Source: Caulobacter sp. | GTDB lineage: Bacteria; Pseudomonadota; Alphaproteobacteria; Caulobacterales; Caulobacteraceae | Length of the DNA: 8,081 bases | Reading direction: 5' to 3' | Assembly: GCA_014378155.1 (NCBI GenBank) | Contig: JACMOF010000358.1 | Location: forward strand, 1 to 8,081 | Part shown: piece by piece, positions 1 through 5,676 of the stretch | How positions within the stretch are numbered: position 1 is the stretch's first letter | Layout of the letters: every line of letters starts with the position of its first letter | Notes under the pieces: generated by a model | Databases searched by the model: none | Told to the model about the DNA's origin: nothing | What the model saw: the letters and a program-made list of their open reading frames with translations, nothing else | Made by a program: the position numbers and the translations under genes

Positions 1-836
1 AGCATCAGGGTGATGGCCAGGATCGTCGGGCTCATCTTGCCTTCGCGCTCAACGATCCGGCCCAGGGGGGCCAGCAGGCGCGGACCGAAAAAGGCCAGGA
101 ACAGGGCGTAGGCCACGCCGCCGCCGATCGCCAGGACCGCCACGCCAGGGCCGCCGCCGAAGGTGGCCAGCACCACGGCCAGCACGCACCACGACACCGC
201 GTCGTCAAAGGCGCCGGCCGTCAGCGACAGGGTGCCCAGCGAGGTCTTCGCCAAACCCCGCTCATTGATGATCCGAGCCAACATCGGGAAGGCGGTCAGG
301 GCGATGCAGGCGCCCAGGAAGAGGGTGGCGTTGGCGCGCGAGATGCCCTCGGCGAACAGGCCAGGCACCTTCAGCAGGAAGGGGGTGATGGCGACGGCGA
401 TCAGGAACGGCGCGATGATGCCGGCCAGAGAGACGCTGGCGGCGCTCTTGGCCTTGGCCTTGAAGTGCGCGGCCTGGAAGCTGGTGCCGACCATGAACAT
501 GTACAGGCCCACGCCCAACTGGGCGCCGACATAGAGGACGTTCTTGGTTTCCTTGGGAAACAGCATGCCCTGGAAGTGCGGGAACACAAGGCCCAGCAAG
601 GACGGGCCCAGGACCACGCCGGCGATCATCTCGCCCACGACCTGGGGCTGGCCCAGAAGCTTCTGACCTAGCCAGCCGACCACGCGGCAGGCCAGCAGGA
701 TCACCGCCAGCTGCAGGAAGAAGTGAACGCTGAAATCGCCCGGCGCATAGCTGTGCGCGGCGGAGGCGGTGGCCGGCCCGTGCGGCGCGAGAATGCCGCT
801 GACGGTGCTGACAAGACTGGCGATGATGTCGGACAC
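1..836 (-). CDS. CPA2-family cation:proton antiporter, N-terminal part (runs off the left edge)
   Basis: This is an inner-membrane monovalent cation/proton antiporter of the Na_H_Exchanger (CPA2) type. It starts at a GTG at 836 and is open to the edge, giving 278 codons; family members usually have 400 or more residues, so the C-terminal part is missing. Residues 62-82 hold the classic CPA2 segment (QPQVVGEMIAG followed by VLGPS). Residues 179-188 read ALTAFPMLAR, another family signature, and F-D-D at 210-212 matches the ion-binding Asp pair typical of electrogenic members. Several hydrophobic segments (about 39-57, 100-117, 134-155, 170-187, 205-230) support a polytopic protein. The GTG is preceded at about 7 bases by a G-rich Shine-Dalgarno stretch (AAGGGGGG). 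The gene is divergent from the toxin-antitoxin pair. Whether it carries a C-terminal TrkA-N/RCK regulatory domain, as KefB/KefC do, cannot be seen, and the transported ion is unknown. Confidence 0.87.
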   Translation of the reverse strand, partial: MSDIIASLVSTVSGILAPHGPATASAAHSYAPGDFSVHFFLQLAVILLACRVVGWLGQKLLGQPQVVGEMIAGVVLGPSLLGLVFPHFQGMLFPKETKNVLYVGAQLGVGLYMFMVGTSFQAAHFKAKAKSAASVSLAGIIAPFLIAVAITPFLLKVPGLFAEGISRANATLFLGACIALTAFPMLARIINERGLAKTSLGTLSLTAGAFDDAVSWCVLAVVLATFGGGPGVAVLAIGGGVAYALFLAFFGPRLLAPLGRIVEREGKMSPTILAITLM

Positions 837-867
837 GTACTGTCCCCCCTTGTGAAAACCCCTCGGC

Positions 868-883
868 GTTGACCGCCGTTGAC
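868..883. promoter_or_regulatory. Tandem GTTGAC direct repeat upstream of the antiporter
   Basis: GTTGAC occurs at 868-873 and again at 878-883, exactly 10 bases apart, so both copies face the same side of the helix. The pair is framed by GGCGT (865-869) and ACGCC (882-886), giving partial dyad symmetry. It sits about 30 bases upstream of the antiporter GTG. It could be a regulator site for the antiporter, but two six-base copies are weak evidence and no known box is recognised. Confidence 0.2.
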
Positions 884-993
884 GCCAAGCCGCGCAGACT
901 TAGCTTTGGCTCGCAAGTTGAAATTCCGTTTTTGACGTGGTTGTACAGAAGATTGTTTTTGCTGGCTTATTCCCTGTTGCCGGAAGGTCACAA

Positions 994-1034
994 TGTAGTA
1001 ACGTACCTACAAGACAGCCTTGTCAATGTAGGTA
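994..1034. promoter_or_regulatory. Candidate toxin-antitoxin operator: three TGTAG-type half-sites
   Basis: Three related half-sites precede the antitoxin: TGTAGTA at 994-1000 (plus), TACCTACA at 1004-1011 (the same element inverted) and TGTAGGTA at 1027-1034 (plus). The second and third form a perfect 8-base inverted repeat with a 15-base spacer. The spacer contributes a nested ACAAG/CTTGT pair (1009-1013 and 1019-1023). The last half-site ends 9 bases before the antitoxin GTG. Palindromic sites at this position are what Phd/YefM antitoxins and their toxin complexes bind for autoregulation, with several half-sites permitting conditional cooperativity. The promoter itself is not clear: a TTGACG at 932-937 has no good -10 at 16-18 bases. 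The half-sites are seen directly; the operator role is inferred. Confidence 0.5.
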
Positions 1035-1043
1035 TTTGGATCC

Positions 1044-1292
1044 GTGAAAGTCATCTCCAGCCGCGACTTCAACCAGGATGTCAGCCGGGCCAAGCGCGCC
1101 GCGCGGATCGAGCCGGTGTTCGTCACCGATCGCGGCAAGGCGACTCACGTGCTGATGAGCGTGGAGACCTATCGCCGGCTGACCGGCCAGACCGAGACCA
1201 TAGTTGACCTGTTGGCCATGCCAGGACTTCCGGCCATCGACCTCGACGCCGCGCGTTCGGATGACGCCTGGGACCGCCGGAGCGGCGGCTGA
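1044..1292 (+). CDS. Phd/YefM-family type II antitoxin
   Basis: This 82-residue protein is the predicted antitoxin: it should neutralise the PIN toxin encoded next and repress the operon by binding the upstream operator. Residues 1-47 fit the Phd/YefM DNA-binding fold: it begins MKVISSRDFNQDVSRAKRAA, then a short strand (PVFVTDRGKATHVLMS) and the typical helix start VETYRRL. Residues 48-82 form an acidic, probably disordered tail (DLLAMPGLPAIDLD then DDAWD) of the kind that wraps the toxin. The start is a GTG at 1044, chosen because the family motif begins there. The Shine-Dalgarno is weak: GGA lies very close, and AGG at 1030-1032 falls inside an operator half-site. The stop TGA shares its last base with the toxin ATG, implying translational coupling. 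Length and order match known Phd-PIN modules. Confidence 0.87.
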   Translation: MKVISSRDFNQDVSRAKRAARIEPVFVTDRGKATHVLMSVETYRRLTGQTETIVDLLAMPGLPAIDLDAARSDDAWDRRSGG

Positions 1293-1789
1293 TGTACCTG
1301 CTCGACACCGACATCGTCTTCGAGCTGCGCAACGCCAAGTCGGGCGGGACCGACCCGGGGCTGGCCGGCTGGGCGGGCGGGGTGGCGCGGGCCAGCCTTT
1401 TCATCTCGGCGCTCACCTTGCTGGAGCTGGAGACTGGGGTAGGGCGCGCCGAGCGTCGAGACAAGACCCACGGCTTGGCCCTGCGAGCCTGGCTGGACGT
1501 CCAGGTCGCGCCGGCCTTTGACGGCCGCATCCTGCCCGTCGATGCGGCGGTGGTTCGCCGCTGCGCCCAGCTGCCGCACGGGGGAGGGCGCGACGCCCTG
1601 CTGGCCGCCACGGCCCTTGAGCACGGCCTGACCCTGGTGACGCGCAACATCGCGGCCTTCAAGGCCACGAAGGTCAAGCTGTTCAACCCTTGGGGCTACG
1701 CCCCCGACGCCGCCAGCGAAGACGAGGACTGGGGCCAGGCCGCCAAGGCCGGCTCGCACTGGTTGAAGAACATTTTTGTGCGGGGGTAG
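1292..1789 (+). CDS. PIN-domain (VapC-like) ribonuclease toxin
   Basis: This 165-residue protein is the predicted toxin, a Mg2+-dependent endoribonuclease that would act on cytoplasmic RNA when the antitoxin is lost. PIN hallmarks are visible. The N-terminal strand MYLLDTDIV gives Asp5 and Asp7. The sequence SALTLLELETGVGR gives Glu45 and Glu47. GGGRDALLAATALEHGL gives Asp101. LVTRN ends in Asn119, where many members have Asp or Asn. This places it in the VapC/FitB group. Most such toxins end near the phrase seen here as LFNPW (about 129-133). This one continues for about 32 residues with an acidic part (ASEDEDWGQ) and a hydrophobic-basic end (HWLKNIFVRG). The ATG overlaps the antitoxin stop by one base. 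The catalytic residues look intact, so the module is probably functional. The RNA target cannot be read from sequence. Confidence 0.88.
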   Translation: MYLLDTDIVFELRNAKSGGTDPGLAGWAGGVARASLFISALTLLELETGVGRAERRDKTHGLALRAWLDVQVAPAFDGRILPVDAAVVRRCAQLPHGGGRDALLAATALEHGLTLVTRNIAAFKATKVKLFNPWGYAPDAASEDEDWGQAAKAGSHWLKNIFVRG

Positions 1790-1823
1790 GGGGCGTCACA
1801 TCTCGGAGAGAGGTCATCGACCT

Positions 1824-1875
1824 TTCCAGCGCGTTCCTTCTCCCGCAAGGGGAGAAGGAAATCGCGGCGCTGGAA
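1824..1875. terminator. Two-tier palindrome between convergent genes (bidirectional terminator or intergenic repeat)
   Basis: The inner stem is a perfect 11-base inverted repeat, TTCCTTCTCCC (1834-1844) and GGGAGAAGGAA (1850-1860), with the loop GCAAG. An outer perfect 9-base pair, TTCCAGCGC (1824-1832) and GCGCTGGAA (1867-1875), encloses it, with small unpaired bases at 1833 and 1861-1866. It lies between the toxin stop (1789) and the lipoprotein stop (1888), where it could end transcripts from both sides. No T-run follows on either strand, so it is not a canonical intrinsic terminator. CTTCTCCC-GCAA-GGGGAGAAG hairpins recur between genes in several high-GC proteobacteria as far as I recall, so it may be a dispersed repeat. 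Confidence 0.55.
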
Positions 1876-1887
1876 TGAGCGGCGGAT

Positions 1888-2541
1888 CTACGCCGCCGGC
1901 AGCTTCGCGCCCGCGGCGCCCACCCAGGTGATGATGTCCGCCAGTGTCTTGCTGTTGGCCTGGTCATAGGCCTGGACGATCGCGCCGACCCGGTTGTCCG
2001 ACGCCTTGACCCGCGTCTGGAACACCTTGTCGCCGAGCAGGGCGCGGTCGCCGTTGCGGGTCATGACGGCCCGGATCTCGACCAGCACCTCGGGCGCCGC
2101 CTTGGGGCCGTCGACATAGTCGGTCTCGAAGGCGCGGACCTCGAGGCGCAGGGCCATGGCGGCCTTGCCGGTTTCGCCGCGGGTGACCAGGCGGGCGGGG
2201 CTGCTCTCGGCCTCGAAGGCCCGGGCGGCGGCTTCGTCGAACAGCACGATGGCCGGCGACACCCAGCGGGCGCCGGCGATATAGGCGGCCTCGCCATTGG
2301 TGAAGGTCAGCAGCCGGTCGCCCATGGCCGCGCGGGTGAAGACGGTCGGGGTCTTGAACACCCCGAACGACTTCTCCACCAACGCGCTGGTCGCGGCCGG
2401 GGCCACCGTGCCGAAGCGGTAGAGGCCCGACGGATCCGCCTTGGGGAACAGGCTGATGCAGCCGGTGAGGGCCAGGGCCGTAGCGGCGACCGCCAGGGAT
2501 CGCAGGGCGACGCGCCCAACGCTCATGGAAAGAGTGCTCAC
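1888..2541 (-). CDS. ABC-type transport auxiliary lipoprotein of the Mla-like system (PqiC/ABC_trans_aux type)
   Basis: This 217-residue lipoprotein is the last gene of the mla operon. Its signal peptide (SLAVAATALALTGC) ends in the lipobox L25-T26-G27-C28. Residue +2 is Ile rather than Asp, so sorting to the outer membrane is expected. The mature part has the look of the ABC-type transport auxiliary domain: an early SGLYRFG phrase, then ARWVSPAIVLFDEAAARAFE, then alternating strands and a C-terminal helix ending in DIITWVGAAGAKLPAA. Such proteins accompany MCE transporters (PqiC of the Pqi system is one) and probably receive or hand over lipid at the outer membrane. The GTG start at 2541 overlaps the mlaD stop as GTGA. 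It is favoured over the ATG at 2526 because GGAGG (2549-2553) lies 7 bases upstream of the GTG. It may stand in for the soluble MlaC carrier, which is not seen here. Confidence 0.85.
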   Translation of the reverse strand: MSTLSMSVGRVALRSLAVAATALALTGCISLFPKADPSGLYRFGTVAPAATSALVEKSFGVFKTPTVFTRAAMGDRLLTFTNGEAAYIAGARWVSPAIVLFDEAAARAFEAESSPARLVTRGETGKAAMALRLEVRAFETDYVDGPKAAPEVLVEIRAVMTRNGDRALLGDKVFQTRVKASDNRVGAIVQAYDQANSKTLADIITWVGAAGAKLPAA

Positions 2542-3476
2542 GGCTGGACCTCCAGTTCCTTGGCCGGCGCCTTGCTGACCAGGGCGCGCGGGTTCTGTTC
2601 GACCTCGCCGACCAGGCGGTCGAGCGACTCGGCGGCCGATTGCAGGGTGACGACGGCGGCCGACAGCTGGGGCAGGCCGGTGGTGGCGAAGTCGCTGGTC
2701 GGGCCTTCCAGCTTGCCGACCATGCCGCGCACGTCCTTGGCGGTGGCCTTCAACTCGTCGGCGGCGTCGCCCAGATTGGCCAGGGTCCGCTTGGCGTCGC
2801 CATTGACCAGGCCATTGGCCGAGTCGGACAGCTGGCCGATCCGCGTCGAGGTGGCTTCGATGCTCTGCAGGGCCTGCTGGGCGTCGGCGATGATCTCCTT
2901 GCGCTCGCGCAGCTCGGCGGTGACCGACTGCACGTCGCTGATCGCGGCGCTGACCGTCTTGACGTTGTCATCCGACAGCACGCGGTTGATGCGGTCCAGC
3001 GCCTCAATGGTGCGGGTCAGCACCGTGCCGCCGCCCTCCAGCAGGTCCGAAAGCGCGCTGCGCTGGCTGCGGATCACCGCCACCTCGTCCTTCTTGACCG
3101 TGCTCTTCAGCAAGGGCTTGGCGGGCGCGCCGGCGGTGATCTGGATGTAGTTGACGCCCGTGATGCCCTGGGGCTCCAAGGTGGCGAAGCTGTCCGTCTT
3201 GATCGGCACGTCCGAGGTGACGCGCACCCGGGCGATGACCCGGTTGGGGTCACTCTTGTCCAGCGCGATCTTGGTGACCTCGCCGACCTTGATGCCGTTG
3301 AAATGCACCTCGCCGCCGTCCTGCAGGCCGCGAACGGGCCCGACGAACAACACGTCGTAAAGGTCATACTCCTGGTTGAAGCTGAGCTTGGCCAGCCAGA
3401 CGACGAAGATCAGCAGACCCATGAACAGGATCAGCGTCGCTCCCCCGACCAGGGCGTAGTTGGCGTTTCTTTCCAT
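2538..3476 (-). CDS. mlaD: MlaD-like MCE-domain lipid-transport subunit
   Basis: This 312-residue protein is the membrane-anchored substrate-binding subunit of the MlaFED-type phospholipid transporter. An N-terminal membrane helix spans about residues 8-29 (YALVGGATLILFMGLLIFVV). The MCE domain follows at about 38-115, with the usual landmarks VGPVRGLQDGGEVHFNG, KVGEVTKI and LEPQGITGVNYIQI. MCE domains assemble into hexameric rings with a central hydrophobic pore for lipid. Residues about 140-295 are helical and coiled-coil-like (ALSDLLEGGG, RINRVLSDD, LRERKEIIADAQQALQSI), ending in a Pro-rich tail. E. coli MlaD is only about 183 residues and lacks this long tail, so this is the extended, alphaproteobacterial style. 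The ATG shares one base with the mlaF stop (TAATG), and AGGACG lies just upstream. The stop overlaps the lipoprotein start by four bases. Confidence 0.92.
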   Translation of the reverse strand: MERNANYALVGGATLILFMGLLIFVVWLAKLSFNQEYDLYDVLFVGPVRGLQDGGEVHFNGIKVGEVTKIALDKSDPNRVIARVRVTSDVPIKTDSFATLEPQGITGVNYIQITAGAPAKPLLKSTVKKDEVAVIRSQRSALSDLLEGGGTVLTRTIEALDRINRVLSDDNVKTVSAAISDVQSVTAELRERKEIIADAQQALQSIEATSTRIGQLSDSANGLVNGDAKRTLANLGDAADELKATAKDVRGMVGKLEGPTSDFATTGLPQLSAAVVTLQSAAESLDRLVGEVEQNPRALVSKAPAKELEVQP

Positions 3477-4327
3477 TAACTCGTCCTTGGTGTCGCCTGC
3501 GGCGCGGGTTGAGGCGTCGCCTTGCCGGCGGCCGCGCGACCGCGCGGTCCCATGAAATACTCTTGAATCCAGGGGTGGTCGTTCTTCTCCAGCTCCTGGG
3601 CGGAGCCGGTGGCGACCACATGCTTGTCGGCGATCACCGCGATGCGGTCGGTGATCTCGTAGAGGGTGTCCAGGTCGTGGGTGATCATGAACACGGTCAG
3701 GTCCAGGCTGTCGGACAGGTCCTTGATCAGGGTGTCGAAGGCTGCGGCGCTGATCGGATCCAGGCCGGCCGTCGGCTCGTCGAGGAACAGCAGCTCGGGG
3801 TCCATGGCCAGGGCCCGTGCCAGGCCCGCGCGCTTGCGCATGCCGCCCGACAGCTCGGCGGGCTTCAGATTGCCGGCCCGGGCGGGCAGGCCAACCAGGG
3901 CGATCTTCAGGTCGGCCAGGTGGTCGATCTCTCGCCTGGGCAGGCGGGTATGTTCGTGCAGCGGCGCGGAGACATTCTCCCGCACGGTCAGGTTCGAGAA
4001 CAGCGCGCCCTGCTGGAACAGCACGCCCCAGCGCCGCTCGATGACGTTCCAGCGCTTGCGCGAGGCGTCGGCCATGTCCTGGCCAAACAGCTTGACCGTG
4101 CCGCCGTCGGGGACCTTCAGGCCGATGATGGTGTTGAGCAGCACCGACTTGCCGGAGCCCGAACCGCCGACCACGCCCAGCACCTCGCCGCGATTGGCGG
4201 TCAGGTTTAGGTTTTCGTGGATGATGTTGTCGCCAAACCGCGAGACCAAGCCCGTGACCCGGACCGGCGGCGCCTCGGCGGTCGATGGGGCTTGGTCTTC
4301 GGCGGGAGCGGCGATGACCGAAGTCAT
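3476..4327 (-). CDS. mlaF: MlaF-like ATP-binding subunit of the phospholipid ABC transporter
   Basis: This 283-residue ABC ATPase powers lipid movement through MlaE on the cytoplasmic face. All nucleotide-binding motifs are present: Walker A GGSGSGKS (54-61), Q-loop in FQQGALFSNLTVREN (Gln105 or Gln106), signature LSGGM (159-163), Walker B ELLFLDEP with Asp183 and catalytic Glu184, D-loop GLDPIS (188-193) and switch His217 in ITHDLDTL. FQQGALF, LSGGMRKR and the overall length place it with MlaF/Ttg2A ATPases. The first about 20 residues are a low-complexity Ala/Pro/Glu extension and the last about 25 an Ala/Pro/Thr tail. In E. coli the MlaF C-terminus contacts the separate MlaB; here the MlaB-like domain is fused to MlaE. 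The ATG overlaps the mlaE stop as ATGA, so translation is probably coupled. Confidence 0.95.
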   Translation of the reverse strand: MTSVIAAPAEDQAPSTAEAPPVRVTGLVSRFGDNIIHENLNLTANRGEVLGVVGGSGSGKSVLLNTIIGLKVPDGGTVKLFGQDMADASRKRWNVIERRWGVLFQQGALFSNLTVRENVSAPLHEHTRLPRREIDHLADLKIALVGLPARAGNLKPAELSGGMRKRAGLARALAMDPELLFLDEPTAGLDPISAAAFDTLIKDLSDSLDLTVFMITHDLDTLYEITDRIAVIADKHVVATGSAQELEKNDHPWIQEYFMGPRGRAAAGKATPQPAPQATPRTS

Positions 4328-5439
4328 ACGTCTATCTCCATGTAGACCAGGGCGAAGATCGCATCGATGGCGATGATCGCGAAGATGGCCTGGACGACGG
4401 CGGAGGTCACGCGGCGGCCGAGAGATTCGACGTCATTGCCGACTTCCATGCCCTGGCGACAGCCAATGGCGGCGATGACCATGGCCATCACCGGCGCCTT
4501 GGACATGCCGATCCAGAAGTGCTGCACGCCGACGCTGTCGTTCATGCGCTGCAGGAAGAAGCCCGGCGACAAGTCCAGCACCGCCCAGGTCACCGCAATG
4601 CCGCCCGCGAGGCCGGCCAGGGTGGCCACGAACGTCAGCAGGGGAATCGTGATCAGCAGGGCGGTGAAGCGCGGCAGGACCAGGGCTTCGTAGGGGTCAA
4701 CGCCCATCACCTGCATGGCGTCGATTTCCTGGTTCATCTTCATCGAGCCGATCTCGGCCGCGAAGCTGGAGGCCGAACGCCCGGCCAGCAGGATGGCGGT
4801 AATCAGGATGTTGAACTCGCGCAGCACCGAAATGCTGACCAGCTCGACCGCGAACACCTGGGCCCCGAACTGGGTCAGCAGGTTGGCGCCCAGCAGGGCC
4901 ACGACCGCGCCGATGAAGAAGGTGGTGGTGGCCACGATCGGAATGGCGTCAAGCCCGGCGCGCTCGGCCAGCGAGAAGACCGGGGCCCAGCGAATGCGGC
5001 TGGGCTTGGCAATGCAGCGGCCGATGGCCACCAGCAAGTGGCCCAGGAAGGCGAGGGTGCTGTAGAGATCGTCGCCCAGGCCATACACGCCGCGGCCAAT
5101 GCGTTCGAGCAGGGCCTGGAAGCCGCGACGGGGCGGGGCGGCCTCCGGCTCGACCTGGACGGCGTCGCCGACCAGTTTCAGCAGGCGCTCGGTCTGGCTG
5201 CTGGCCTTGATGTGACCGGCTGTGACCCGGCCGTCAGCGGCGCGGATGATCGCATAGGCCCCGGCTGTGTCGCAGCGAGTGAGGTTGGTCAGGTCCAGAT
5301 CGACGGCGTCCGAGCCATCCAAGGCGCCGACAAGACGCTCGCCGGCGTCGACCATGCCGCGCGCGGTCCAGTCGCCGGAAAGCACGGCTGTGCGATGGCC
5401 GTCGATGTCCTCGAAGGTAAAATCAGCCGGCGCGCCCAT
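4324..5439 (-). CDS. mlaE: MlaE-like permease with N-terminal MlaB-like STAS domain
   Basis: This 371-residue protein is the first gene of the operon and the membrane permease of the transporter. Residues 1 to about 98 form a STAS domain: VLSGDWTARGM, a VDLDLTNLTRCDTAGA strand-turn-helix, and Thr58 in DTAG, which aligns with the functionally important Thr of E. coli MlaB. Residues about 120-371 are the MlaE/PF02405 permease, with an amphipathic region near YSTLAFLGHLLVAIG, membrane segments around 163-187, 206-222, 255-287, 313-327 and 345-367, and the signature EIGSMKMNQEIDAMQVMGVD (229-248). E. coli keeps MlaB and MlaE as separate genes of the same operon; the fusion is common in other phyla. 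The ATG at 5439 has AAGGG a few bases upstream. The gene is divergent from opgG, with the promoter in the 237-base gap. Confidence 0.94.
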   Translation of the reverse strand: MGAPADFTFEDIDGHRTAVLSGDWTARGMVDAGERLVGALDGSDAVDLDLTNLTRCDTAGAYAIIRAADGRVTAGHIKASSQTERLLKLVGDAVQVEPEAAPPRRGFQALLERIGRGVYGLGDDLYSTLAFLGHLLVAIGRCIAKPSRIRWAPVFSLAERAGLDAIPIVATTTFFIGAVVALLGANLLTQFGAQVFAVELVSISVLREFNILITAILLAGRSASSFAAEIGSMKMNQEIDAMQVMGVDPYEALVLPRFTALLITIPLLTFVATLAGLAGGIAVTWAVLDLSPGFFLQRMNDSVGVQHFWIGMSKAPVMAMVIAAIGCRQGMEVGNDVESLGRRVTSAVVQAIFAIIAIDAIFALVYMEIDV

Positions 5440-5472
5440 GAAGCCCTTAGGTCTCTCTTTCCAGACGTCGCA

Positions 5473-5502
5473 ACCCTAGCAAAGAGGTCGACCAAAGCCC
5501 AA
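5473..5502 (-). promoter_or_regulatory. Candidate promoter for the mla operon
   Basis: On the minus strand, TTGGGC (5502-5497) is followed after 18 bases by TAGGGT (5478-5473). The second box is the core of GCTAGGGTT, which resembles the GCTANAWC -10 element described for Caulobacter housekeeping promoters. It would start transcription roughly 30 bases before the mlaE ATG. The -35 match is only moderate and the spacing slightly long, so this is the best visible candidate rather than a firm call. Confidence 0.33.
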
Positions 5503-5570
5503 ACGCACCAAGGTCGCGCTTGTTGCGCGCCGTGATAGACGCGCCTGCCACGTCACGCCAGCAGCCTCGT

Positions 5571-5623
5571 CGCCGATCGCCCTATCGGCGCCCTGTTCCA
5601 AGGCGAAAAGGCCAATCGGCGCC
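5571..5623. promoter_or_regulatory. Repeated ATCGGCG elements upstream of opgG (possible operator)
   Basis: CGCCGAT (5571-5577) and ATCGGCG (5584-5590) form a perfect 7-base inverted repeat around CGCCCT. The right arm extends to ATCGGCGCC (5584-5592), and the same nine bases recur at 5615-5623, 31 bases on, which is close to three helical turns. The cluster lies 54-106 bases upstream of the opgG ATG, between divergent opgG and mlaE. A dimeric regulator could bind the dyad and the downstream copy. The dyad could also form an RNA hairpin in an opgG leader. No regulator family is recognised. Confidence 0.33.
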
Positions 5624-5676
5624 GTCCAGGCCGCGTTCGGTAGCGCGGTGACGTCGGGTTACTTTAGAAGGCCAGC

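Noticed and set aside
262..888. 208-codon minus-strand frame starting just upstream of the antiporter
   Set aside because: It is a shifted frame of the antiporter gene. The frame starting with GTG at 836 gives the transporter motifs and membrane segments, whereas this one gives an Arg/Gly-rich product.
1881..1897. GGCGG/CCGCC hairpin at the end of the lipoprotein gene
   Set aside because: It has only five base pairs, spans the stop codon in GC-rich DNA, and adds nothing beyond the larger palindrome beside it.
2640..3479. Long open frame on the plus strand, 279 codons, opposite mlaD
   Set aside because: It lies wholly antisense to a well-supported MCE gene. Its product is rich in Gly, Gln, Asp and Arg with no recognisable domain, as expected of a GC-rich shadow frame.
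3509..4376. Overlapping plus-strand open frames opposite mlaF
   Set aside because: They mirror the codon bias of the ABC ATPase on the other strand, whose Walker and signature motifs are intact.
4519..5535. Long open frame on the plus strand, 338 codons, opposite mlaE
   Set aside because: It is antisense to a clear permease gene. Its low-complexity product (many Gly, Gln, His, Arg) has no family features.
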